From Pohlia nutans (Eukaryota; Streptophyta; Bryopsida; Bryales; Mniaceae), in NCBI GenBank assembly GCA_022496805.1, contig CM040085.1:12119811-12183810 (forward strand): a stretch of 64,000 nt of DNA, in the 5' to 3' direction. A model generated the notes under the pieces. That model was not told the origin of the DNA and searched no databases. It saw only the letters and a program-made list of their open reading frames with translations. Below, in pieces: positions 26,841 to 37,432 of the stretch. Numbering within the stretch: position 1 is the stretch's first letter; each line of letters opens with the position of its first letter. A program made the translations under genes and the position numbers.

Positions 26841-29464
26841 TACCGAGTCACTGCACATTTTGGGACGCCAAGTTCCATGCCTGCCCAGGTACAAAAATTT
26901 TCAATTTTACCGAGTTGTATTTGTAGAGATTGAGGATTGTTGGAAATGGCGGCTAGATCATCTGCATAAGCTATTGAACTGATAGTTATTTTAGATGTGC
27001 CAAATGTGTATCCATGGTAGCCTTGTTGTAACCATCGGAGAAGTGGTTCTAGGAATATGAGGAAGAAATATGGGCTAAGTGTGTCACCCTGGATGGTGCC
27101 TCGTTGTATTGGTATGGGCTTTGTTTGTCCAAAGTGTGTGCTGGTAAATATGGTATTTGATTGTGAGTATATATTTCCTACAAGAGTTACAGCATCTTCT
27201 GGATATCCGAGATCTTTCATAATGGCTAAGAGTCGTGCGTGGTCAAGGGATCCAAAAGCATTTTTAAAGTCAATGTATAATAGGTATATATCTTGATTTG
27301 TGAAGCGAGCATCTTCGAGGGCACCTATGAGTAATTGTAGTTGTCGAGATGTGCAACGTTCTGCACGGAATCCTTCTTGGCTGTCATGCAGAATTTGGTT
27401 GTTTTCTCTATAATTGGCTAGTATTGTTGTGAGTGTGCTAGTAAAGAGTTTGTAAATAGTGTTGGCAAGAGCAATAGGTCTATGGTTGGGTAGAAGTGAG
27501 GGGTCGCCTTTTTTGTATAGTAGTATAGTGAGGCTAGTTTTCCAAGATGCAGGAATTTGTTTTTGTTTATAGCAATGTGTAAAAAAGAGGAATAATAGAG
27601 TGTGAAATTTTTCAGGCATGTTTTTGAAGATTACGTTGGAGATTTTATCAAGGCCGGGGGTTTTATTGTTAGCTAAATGTTTTAAGCAAGAGTCATAAGT
27701 GGCTCTGTCAAAATAGGTGTGTAGTGGGGTTTCTGGGTTGCCTCTTTTATCTAAAGTGAGTCCTTCGAGATCATGCCAAGGATATTGTCTTACTCCGCAT
27801 GTGCAAAGAAGGGGGTGGTCTGGTTGGTAGTAGCATGTTGGAACTGTGGGTCTGTTACTAATGGATTGTTGAGTATGTATTTCGTTGGCTATATCTGCTG
27901 GAGAAGTGAGAATATTATTGTAGCGGTCTTCGATACAATCTAAAGGAGGAGTGTCTATAGGTTTAAAGACTTTTTTATTAATTCTTTTAGGACTTTTCTC
28001 GTAGAGTTGGCGGTATTTGGATATTGCTTTTTTGACGCAGTTTTGGGTATATTTGGTGGTGATTCTGCGGGCTTGTATTTTTTCGTTTTTTGCGAGATGG
28101 GCAAGGGATTGTTTCCATTCCAGGATATCTTGTTCTTGAGTGGGTGGTGGGGGGATGACTATGTTATTGTGATTTTGTAGTGCTGTAATTATGGGGTGTG
28201 TGCGCCAATTTGAGTTATTTTGGATGGTGTAAATTGCTTTGCGGAGTAGGTGATACGTAGAGATGTGTTTTTTCCAGGATTTTTGTAGTTTACGTGGTAA
28301 GAAACCTCCTTGTTGTTTAGTACGGTGGGAGAGTATCGGGATTGGCGGTGCGGTGCAAGTTTCTTGAATCTTTACAGATATGCTGTGAATAAGTTGGTCA
28401 AGAGCTTGACATGAGTCTATCCATTGAGTGTTAGTGAGTTGGCTATTTATTAGTGTGGTTGTGAGGGCATTGATTTGAAGGGCGTTTTCTTCAAAGAAGG
28501 CAGTTTGGAATTTTTCGAGGTTTTCTTGAGGTATGGGGTTGAGGATACGTAGCGGTGGAGCATTGATTCGAGGAGGTGGACGTGCTAAAAGTGTATTCTG
28601 GGGGAGATGTAAGGTAATTGGTGAGTGGTCAAAGTTTAGGTTGTGATTATGATTAGTTGTGGATTTGTATAATGTGTTGTTAGGGGTTTTTATAAAGTAT
28701 CCGTCTATTAAACTAGTTTCTGTAAAGTTTTGGCCCCCTTGGCGTGAGAATGTACTATTTGTGGGAACATAGGTGAGTTGCAAGGAGTCTGTAAATGCTC
28801 TCCATTCTAGATCTTGGGTTTGTGGGGGATGTGTTTGAGATGCATCTTGGTGGCCTATTAGTGCTATGTCCCGATTGAAGTCACCACATAGAATATATAT
28901 GTAATTAGGGTGTGTGGAGATTTGTGTGGCGATGGTATCTTGGATGAGTGGTATGTGTCGGATATCTTCTGTATGGGATGGCATATATAAGTGTATAATT
29001 AAGCAGGGTTGGAGAGGTTGGTTATTGATTTTTATGATTTGTAAGTAGGGTGAAATATTGGTGGGAGTGGGTATTTTTGTAATATTACCCGGGTGAGTAT
29101 AATTTTGGTGAATCATCATAAGAAGTCCTCCTCTAGCATGTGAGTATGGTATTCTTTGTTGTATGCATCGAGTGAGGGCATGTGTATTATTGAATATTAG
29201 CTTGTATTGTGGAAATAAATTTTGTATATATTTGGTGGATTTGGATGCGGTGAGTTTTGTTTCTTGTATGGAGATGATAGCGGGTGGGTTGGGTGTATAT
29301 GAAATGAGCTGGTGAAGGTTAGGTAAGGCAGTGTTGAGTGATGCAGCATTCCATGTGGTGATGTATGTGCTGTGTTGTGTAAATTGGGAAATTGGTGGTT
29401 GGTGTGGAGGGAGGTTGGGGAGTGGGGGGGGGGATGGTGATATTCGGGGAGGGGAGTTGTGCAT
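26840..29464 (-). pseudogene. LINE ORF2 part 1: APE endonuclease and reverse transcriptase
   Basis: An 874-codon open frame. After a proline-rich start come APE motifs: TTWNAASLN (about residue 36), QETK (about 67), CGDFNRD, and DHSPITLHL. The RT region follows with KKGDPSLLPNHRPIAL, DSQEGFRAERC, LLYIDFKNAFGSLDH, GTIQGDTLSPYFFL and the catalytic SSIAYADDLAA. The frame then closes at 26840 right after GVPKCAVT, where the continuing protein is found in another frame (SPNQSKTTPKNFKTSL), so a small indel lies near 26845. The motifs are intact, but the full polyprotein cannot be made. Confidence 0.9.
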
Positions 29465-29679
29465 TTTAAAGCTTCTTTAAGTAGCGTTTCTGGGAGGTAG
29501 GGGAATTGTTGGAGTAATTTTTGAAGATCGGGGGGAGGGTTAGTAGAATGGATAAATGTGTAAAGTTCTGTATGAATGGTGTTGGGTGTATTGAGGAGGT
29601 GTTGGTGTGTATTTATGAATTCTATGTATGGATGAGTGGTGTGAATGTGTCTGTCTGGTGAGTTTTGTAGTAAGGTCAT
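29197..29679 (-). pseudogene. 5' open segment of the LINE, possible end of ORF1
   Basis: A 160-codon frame upstream of the endonuclease, in a different frame. Its N-terminal half (PDLQKLLQQFPYLPETLLKE) looks coding and leads by frameshift into the proline-rich start of the next ORF; the rest overlaps that ORF and is probably a shadow. No zinc-knuckle or RRM motif is visible, so an ORF1 identity is only positional. Confidence 0.4.
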
Positions 29680-29745
29680 GTTGTCAAGGAGTCGGGTTGT
29701 CCAATCGTGAGCTGGTATATGAATTAAAAGGTGGTTGCTTGTTTC

Positions 29746-31660
29746 GACATATCAAATTTGACAAAAAAAAATCGAATATTTTTGACACTAAAATGTAAAA
29801 AAAACAAGAAACATTGCAAAAAAAAGTTCAACTCTTTGGTGTTGAATGCTTAAATAATGGAAATGATGAAGGACCATTAGAGGCAATTATGACAACCAAT
29901 TAAATAAGAGCTACCTTCATATGCACTATGAATTATGAGATTTCCAAGTTTGAATCCACAAAACAAAGTACCACTAAACTCTAATAACTATAGCCCTTTG
30001 TTTTCAATGCCAATTGCCCTTAATATAAAAGAAAGGTAGGGTTTGAGACTGGATTTGAAATTAGAGGTCAAGACTAACAATTGAACCAATTACACTACAA
30101 ACCTTATAAATCTTACCATCCGGGATTTCACAACATTTTTCACTATAACATTGTTAGAACTAGTGTAGCCTTGTGCCATTGACCCATTAATCTTTGAGAT
30201 TTAGCCATGCTTTTATTTTAATTTAGTCCCAGGGAGTGCACTCTTCAATTACTGTAAATATACACGTGCGTGCACAACAAGGGTATTATTTAGAACAAGC
30301 ATGTACAAAATGTACGTATGGGAGACATATTGCAATCGAGCAGAAAGTAAATATACATGGGGCTTGGAATTAAATTTCTCATTTTTAGCCCCTGTGTACA
30401 TATGGAAATGTATTTTGAGGCTAATTATGAGATTTGTACATATATTGTTTGATTTTAGCAAAGAATAAAATGTATACGGGGGTGTTTTAATAAAGGGGAT
30501 GCACGCACGTGATTCCTGGCTTTATTGAAAAGTGCACTCCTCCAGATTTTAGTTTTAGAATAATTTATCTATAGTTTAGTTCAATTTATGATCACGGAAT
30601 TTGATTAAAAATCCATATTAACTTCCACACTATAGGTCCAAATTAAAGTTATGAAATGACTTCGGTGCATCTCTTCTCGTTTAGAGCTTTTCGACAATAC
30701 TAAGAACGCGGCCGGCGAGAGTACGGTCCGGGAGATCTCAACATAACATACAAACAAAGTACTGTAGCTAGTCATCATGATCGGCAAAATATAATTATAA
30801 GAGGAAAAGCCCAAATCTTAATGATTTTTTTCAAAAAATAAAATAAAATTGTATAGTGAATCAGAGAATCTTGAATAATATTCACATTTATTAAAAATGA
30901 ATTTTCCAAAAATTTAATTATACGGTATGAGATGCCGACCCTGTCAGCCGGGTAGGGTACTTTTAATATTTAAAGTAAAGAGATATAAAGGTATGTGGCA
31001 TGGCAAATGTGTTAAAGTGAATGGTAGTGTGGCAAATGTGTTAAAGTGAATGGTAGTGTGGCAAGTGTGTTAAAATATTCTTCTAGAACGTCATTTAGAG
31101 TGTAGCGTGAACAAGGAGACTCACTCCCTTTTGAGAATTCGGTATCCGGAGCTTCGGTTCCTGATGTGACTGCACAGACTCCATTCCCTGTGCAATGACA
31201 ATGCAGCTACAGTATGTAGGCCGGCCCTCCCTCCGAGTCTTGTATTCTTCTCCGCTCCCTCACATACTCCATTCTGTACAGTATGTATATGCTTTCTCGC
31301 TCCAGGTGAGTGTCTTCTAGCTCTCGCCGAAGCAAATCCGCTGTCGTCGTTCTTTCTTTCAGCCTGTACGTCAGTCTGAGTAGCTCCTGTTCCTGATTCG
31401 CAAAACGGTGGAACGTGGTGTCTGGTGCTAATTAATTGCACTTTTGTTCAGACTTGATGGCAATCAGCCCGATTGCGAGTTACCCAGTGATGCATGTTGA
31501 TACGGTTTGCATCGCCGTGAGTCGTGATGAAATAGTTACTTCTATGCTTTTCATGATTTTCTTTTGTGTTACCCAGCTCGATCATGCTGACCCCTCTTTT
31601 CTTTCTCGAGATTGCTTATTGTGTGTTCAGCTGAGCATTGATTAGGCCATCATCGTTTGT
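29746..31660. other. AT-rich intergenic and P450 promoter
   Basis: No gene recognised. A 29-bp tandem repeat (GGCAAATGTGTTAAAGTGAA unit) lies at 31002-31074, 2.5 copies. From 31100 composition rises toward the P450; ORFs on both strands here are not convincing. Confidence 0.45.
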
Positions 31661-31667
31661 TTGAATT

Positions 31668-34237
31668 ATGCTCATGAGCATCGAGAGTTTCAGAACGGAA
31701 GAGATGGCGGCTTTTGTGGCGCTCATCGTGATATTCGTGGTGACGTTGGCGATCGTGGTGAAGGTGCGAAACGGGAAATCCAAGTTGCCACCGGGGCCGA
31801 GGCCGCTGCCTGTGATTGGAAACGTGCACCAGATGGGCGACCTGCCACACCAAACGCTGTGGCACTTGGCGGAGAAATTCGGACCCATCATGCACATGCG
31901 CATGGGCTCCATCCCGTGGGTGATCGTGTCCACGGCCGAAGCGGCGGAGCAGTTCATCAGGGTGCAGGACAAAGTGTGGGCGAGTCGCCCGCAACACCTC
32001 GCCGACAAAATCTTCACCAACAACTTCCGGGACATCGTCATGGCGCCCTACGGACAGCATTGGCGTCACATGAGGAAGATCTGCACGCTGGAGCTTTTCA
32101 CGCACAAGCGGATCGAGTCCTTCCGGACGTACCGCACGGAGGAGTTCGGCATCATGGTGCGATCGGTGTACGAAGACTCCGTTGCGGGCAGACCTGCCGA
32201 TCTGACAGTGAAGATGGGTCACCTCGCTACCAACACCATCACGCGCATGCTCGTCGGCAAAAGGTACAGAATTATTCCACATACTTACTATAGTCTGCTT
32301 TTCCGGAACTACATCTCAATTCCTTGATGATTGGTGTCACGACTACAAACTTTTGAAAAAGAATTCTATCGTAACATACTAGTCTGCTTTTTCACAGAAG
32401 GTAAAGAATTCTTCCACATACTAGTCTGCTTTTTCACGGTCAATTCCTTTTCACAATTGGTGTGTGACGATCACGAACTTTTGTCGTCAGGTTTTTCGGG
32501 ACGGACCAAGCGGAAGAGGCGTCTCGATTCAAGGATCTGGTATTCACGTTGTTCTCAGTCTCAAACACGCCGACAGTGGGAGATTTCATCCCGCGGTTAA
32601 AGTGGGTCACGTACGCGTCCGGGTACATGCGTTACGTGAAGAAAGTGAAGGTGACCTCAGACGCATACCTGCAGGAGTTTCTGGACGTAAAGAAGAACGG
32701 CGCGACCGCGGACGACGCAAACCGAACCCAAGACTTGGTGGATATTCTCCTGGCGCAGCCATCCGAGAGCGGCGATGGAAACCTCGACGACGACGCCATC
32801 AAGGCTGTTCTGCAGGACCTGCTGCTGGCAGGCACAGACAACTCCTCCATCACGACGGAGTGGGCGATCTCGGAGCTTCTACGCCACCCGGACGCCATGA
32901 ACAAGCTGCGAGCCGAGCTCGATAATGTCGTCGGTACCGATCGCATCGGCACGGAGAGCGATGTCCCCAACTTGCCATACCTCCAGGTCAGTGATTTTTG
33001 TTGTTGCTAATTTTTAAGCCAAATTGCTACATAAAATTTGGGCTGGCTAATTGATACAATGGATTTTGGGGAAAAAAACAAATGAGGGAATAATAGCCAG
33101 ATTTTCTACATAGAGTCGAGATGTGTAGCCTCTTTAAACCTAGGTATCACATGTGCTACTCAGGTGATACCTAGGTGCTACTCAGGCACCTAGATGTGTA
33201 GCCTCTTTAAACCTAGGTATCACCTGAGTCGAGTTGTGTAGCCTCTTTAAACCTAGGTATCCCATATATTGCCTGAGTAGCACATGTGTATTACCCTGAT
33301 ATTAGAGCATGGGCAGCTACGAGGTCCACTGACACTCCAAACTCATGTCCCAACAACAAGCACCAAGTATGACCCAAATGAGTTTCATGAACTATTGTAA
33401 TTTCATACCACCACTTGGACACCAAATTCTAACCATCAATTTATGAGTCTAAATTTTTTCCAAACTTTTAGCTTCATAAAGTCATAGGAGGGTCTTGTAA
33501 TGGAATAGGACAAACCATTTGAATGATGTGCTAGAATCAATCTTTAATTTCGAAGTGCAAATGTTTGACGAGTTAGAATCAAGCTCCATGCTCTAAACGT
33601 ACCTTTATCATCCAAAAGTAGCGTTTGGGGTCTGAGAATGGATGCTGCTGGCCATGCTCTTACTTACATATTAATATGAGAAGAGCATCCAAGGAGCCTG
33701 GATTAATTGCTCTTCAAGTGATGGGAAAGTAGAAAAAACGCAAAATTGTCTCCTAACAAAAAAATAAAATTCACTGTCAAATATATCCAGGCAGTGGTGA
33801 AGGAGACGTTCCGGCTGCACCCGACAATGCCTCTCAACATTCCGCACGAGTCCACGGAGCCGACATCGGTGTGGGGATTTGAGTTCCCCGCGGGGACCCA
33901 GATGCTGGTGAACTTTTACGCCATCCATCGCGACCCCAAGGTGTGGAAGCGGCCGCTAGAGTTCGATCCCGAGCGGTTCGTGGAGCGCCCGGAGATCGAC
34001 GTGCGAGGGAATTTCTACAGGCTGATTCCGTTCGGGTCTGGCCGACGCCAGTGCCCCGGCATGCATCTGGGCATTCTGTTCGTGCACATGGGCGTGGCGC
34101 GGCTGGTGCAGGGGTTCGATATGGTGGTGCCGGACGGCAAGGATGTAGACATGGCGGAGATGTTCGGGGGCACCACGCCACGCAAGGTTCCGCTCGCTGT
34201 GGTTGCCAAGCCTCGCCTGCCTCAGCATTTGTATTGA
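31668..34237 (+). CDS. cytochrome P450, CYP71-clan type, three exons
   Basis: Exons 31668-32263, 32491-32986 and 33791-34237 join in frame to 512 residues, a normal plant length. Features in order: an N-terminal membrane helix (about 14-31), the hinge LPPGPRPLPVIGN (from 40), the C-helix WRHMRKICTLELF, the I-helix LAGTDNSS (about 310), the K-helix Glu-x-x-Arg KETFR (369-372), DPERF (423-427) and the haem loop FGSGRRQCPG with ligand Cys452. All catalytic landmarks are intact. It should be an ER-bound monooxygenase fed by P450 reductase. The substrate cannot be inferred, and I do not assign a CYP number. ATGs at 31668, 31674 and 31704 are all in frame; the first gives the longest normal anchor. 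Intron 1 carries a small internal duplication (TTCTTCCACATACTAGTCTG repeated). Intron 2 is discussed separately. Confidence 0.93.
33110..33300 (+). repeat. short tandem repeats in P450 intron 2
   Basis: TGTGTAGCCTCTTTAAACC followed by TAGGTATCAC occurs three times (about 33121, 33191, 33235). It is interleaved with GCTACTCAGG and its inverse CCTGAGTAGC, so the block can also fold. A shorter version occurs in the downstream intron copy (34869-34975). Confidence 0.7.
33305..33659. mobile_element. Tourist-like MITE inside P450 intron 2
   Basis: 355 bp with ends GAGCATGGGCAGC and GCTGCTGGCCATGCTC, flanked by TTA on both sides (33302-33304 and 33660-33662). The downstream copy of the intron lacks it and reads straight through (GATA-ATA-CCTATATATC), giving a natural empty site and confirming the 3-bp duplication. 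Same end family as 19255-19547. Confidence 0.85.
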
Positions 34238-34740
34238 TTGATCATGCAACAGGCTCCCATCAAAGTCCTGAGAGTCTATCGATACTTAGGTTGCACTACA
34301 AGGAAACTGGTCGCTTCTCACTGCTATTTTGAGTCTTTCCAGAGTTGATGATTGATTTTGGTCACATAGGACGAAGGTTTCCTCGATTTCAGTTAGTGAA
34401 AAGCACTGGGTTTGCTTGTAGTGGTGGGGAATGGTTGCATGAGTCAGTTTCATTTACAATTGCATGGGCGCACAACTTCCTCCAGTTAGTTGGAGGGACT
34501 CCAGAGAGTTTTGTGTTGGAAGAACTATGGAATTATGCAAACACGCAATAAAAGTTGTCCTTCATGCAAACTGTACGTCGGAGTTATTGAATGCTATCAA
34601 AGAAGGCTTGAAGAGTTGTGTGTGTGAAGCAACAATTACTATGGGGTAATTATGTTTATAATTGTGTTTGGGGTATTGTTTAGAATTTGGAGGAAATCTC
34701 TGTGATACCGGCTAGTTGGGTGGAAGTGTTGGATTTCACT

Positions 34741-35085
34741 GATCAGTGATTTTTGTTGTTGCTAATTTAAGCCACATTGCTACATCAAAATTGGGTTGGC
34801 TAATTGATTCAAAGGATTTTTTGGAAAAAGAAGAAGGAATAATAGCCAAATTTCCTACATGAAGGCAAGATGTGTAGCCTCTTTAAACGTACTTAGGTAT
34901 CACCTAGGTATGGCCTAAGTAGCACCTAGGAATTACCTAAGTGGTACTTAGGTAGCACATGTGCATTACCCTGATAATACCTATATATCAATATGAAAAG
35001 AGCATCAAGGAGCCTAGATTGCTCTTCAAGCCATAGAAAAGTAGCAAAAATGCTAAACTGTCTCTTGACAAAAAAACATCATTGT
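34741..35085 (+). repeat. second copy of P450 intron 2, downstream of the gene
   Basis: Homology to the intron begins at TCAGTGATTTTTGTTGTTGC, one base inside the splice donor, and runs through GCTACATCAAAATTGGG, GGAATAATAGCC, GTGTAGCCTCTTTAAAC, ACCCTGATA, AAGAGCATCAAGGAGCC and TTGCTCTTCAAG to the A-rich end near the acceptor. Neither neighbouring exon sequence is present. The copy lacks the MITE. Confidence 0.8.
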
Positions 35086-36137
35086 CATTGATGGTCTGAA
35101 TATTAATTACATGTTTGGTGGCACAATCAAGGGCATGTAGAAGTTGGAATTGATTAGTGAGTTACATTCATAAGCCAATTTTTGGCCTCCCCAAACATTT
35201 AGGGGTTAAACTAGCATCCCAGTTGCCATCTTTGTTAGAGTGATATAGTGTATGGGTTAATTTAGTATTGGTATACAATATATATACCGGTAGTCTGAAA
35301 TTTGAGATGAGTGTGTTAACAAATGAGAAACAATCAAAATGCAAGTTGTTTCATATTTTTTGACACTTCAATAATATTCTATGATTGAATTTTCATAGCC
35401 GAGATTGAAAGAGAACCTATTATTGACATTAAAATATTGTTAATTGAACACTTCTCTTGAAACACCAAATACTTTAACTACCACTGAACTCTTCAATTTC
35501 CATTGGTTATTTTTGAAAATTAAATTGTTGGTTTTTGAGAATGTGGATGTTCTTTTTAGTGCTAATTATACATATCACATTAAAAAGTGGTTTCACTTAT
35601 AGGTTTGGGTACCAAAACGAATGACATGGAAACCTTGAAACTGCTACATTTACCATTACATGCTGAAAAGCTGAAAGTCGTCGAGCTTGAAATTTGGACA
35701 TGAGTAACACAAGCGCATGCTTAGGGTACCTTTCAATTAAAATTCAAAGGCCAGCAAAGTCATTCAATTGAATACAGGAGCCTACTTTTGTGCCCAGAAA
35801 TGTCCAGCCTAGCCATTGAATATGGATACTGTTGTAAGGCATGCGTTCTCTTGGCATTACGAGCTAAAGAATGATGGCTTGGCAACTCAACAAACTTGTG
35901 TTTTTTTAATAGTTTTTACATGTTCCACATCATCAATTCCCTATTCAAATGCTAATTCTCCGCACAAGCAAAAGGGTGTGTTGTAGTACTAGCTAAAGAA
36001 TGTTATGGCAAGTGGGGCTGGGTCCTCGTTGGCACTATTAACTTTTAAATGTCTCAATTCCTTGTGATCTCACTATTGGAAAAGTGCTTGCATATGTTAA
36101 TACTTACTGAAATAGTCTGTCCAAATTTATAAGGGCT
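35086..36137. other. intergenic, nothing recognised
   Basis: AT-rich, no convincing open frame, RNA gene or repeat. Confidence 0.4.
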
Positions 36138-36351
36138 GGTTCTTTAGCCCTTGCAAGAGTTCACCCTTTTGCTCTCACTGCATGAAAGATAAAATATTCA
36201 AAACATGTGGGCTATTGTGGACTTCCAACTCTCCACCATCATTCTTTAGGTCAAGAATCATGTGATATGTCCAATATTCCAGAATCCGCTACAAAGATTC
36301 TTGTGCAAACGATTCTTATTCCTAGGCACAGCTTACAAGGGCTAAAGAACC
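36138..36351. mobile_element. 214-bp MITE-like inverted-repeat element
   Basis: GGTTCTTTAGCCCTTGCAAG (36138-36157) is inverted at 36332-36351 with one mismatch. Non-coding interior. The target-site duplication is not resolved. Confidence 0.65.
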
Positions 36352-37432
36352 TTATGTTGCTTGTTGATTTTTGATAACCTACGACCTCAGTCTGGATTAG
36401 TTTTCATTGTTGTTGCAGTCCAGTCCACCCTTGCCTTCTTTGCATCATATGGTATGTCATCTCATGCTCTGGGAGTTTGAACCAAATTTTTGGAGCTACC
36501 CCAGAGAAAATAAATAAAATGCAATTTCATGCAAAAAGAAAGCCTGCTACCCAGTCCTTACATAACAATTTATAATAGTAGGGTTCCAAACCACCTATTG
36601 TGTGAATCAAATTTTACAGATACAATAACTTTTCTTGGAACTGTATGGTGAGAGGCATTGTTTGGGAAGAATTGGCGGTTAGTTACAAGTGAGCTGGTTG
36701 ATTTTCTGAAATGAGTGGTTGAATCTCAAGAATTGAAGCAAAAGACGGGACTAAATGTTTAAAAAATAGTTATATTTAGTATTTATAGAAGAAATATACA
36801 GGATATATTCTTAAAAAACTGGTTGGTTTGGGAAAATGAAGGAAACTGATTGGTTGGCTCAAAAAGTATTTCGAACACTGGTGAGAGGACATTTGACATT
36901 GTATGAGGGAAATTAGTAAGAATAAAACAAGGAAAACTTACTTAAAATGTGAAGAAAAGAGCATCCAAGAGTGTCCAAGAGCATAAGAGAGAATCTTGGA
37001 AACTCTAGCAGGGGTAACCGAAAGTCTAGGGCTTAATAATGAATGTACGAACGGCTTCGATGAGTACGACGTGACGATACAGAGCCACTCAGGGTCCCGT
37101 CAGTGCACGGTGGCAGGCACGGCAGTGCACGGCAACTATTCCGTTGCAGGAGGATTGTTTTCCGTTGAGTCCGTCCGGCCATGTCCGTTGAATTGGCTGG
37201 GACCTGTAAGTTCACTACACTACACTACCGTTGGGCTCCCACTATAAAATTCCTGGTCACCCTCTTCGACGACATGAATTCTCGCTGTTGTTTATCATGC
37301 ACGCCCACGTTTCTACAGCATTCTTGAATCGTTCTCACTGCTTAGACTCCCGGCTGCTGCGTCTCTAGAGTCTAGCTTTCACTGAGCATCTTGTTGTTAA
37401 CTTGATCCCGGATTTGAATTTGTGCAGCGAAG

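Larger units (their letters stand above)
22881..29745 (-). mobile_element. non-LTR retrotransposon (LINE) with APE, RT, RNase H and RLE-like domains; Dualen/RandI-like
   Basis: A minus-strand element of nearly 7 kb. In order from its 5' end: a proline-rich open segment, an APE-type endonuclease, reverse transcriptase, a long connector, RNase H, a CCHC finger and a restriction-like-endonuclease-type motif, then a G26 tract at the 3' end. No LTRs. The combination of two endonuclease types with RNase H recalls the Dualen/RandI clade described from green algae; that assignment is inferred from domain order. The element is dead: the long ORF is broken by at least two frameshifts and several stop codons. 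The 5' limit is approximate. Confidence 0.85.

Noticed and set aside
31650..32293. Antisense and alternate-frame ORFs of 210 codons in P450 exon 1
   Set aside because: Products of the GC-rich codon usage of the P450 exon; the P450 frame has all family motifs.
36996..37247. 83-codon ORF upstream of the HMA gene
   Set aside because: Lies in the probable promoter/5'UTR with short repeats; no domain.
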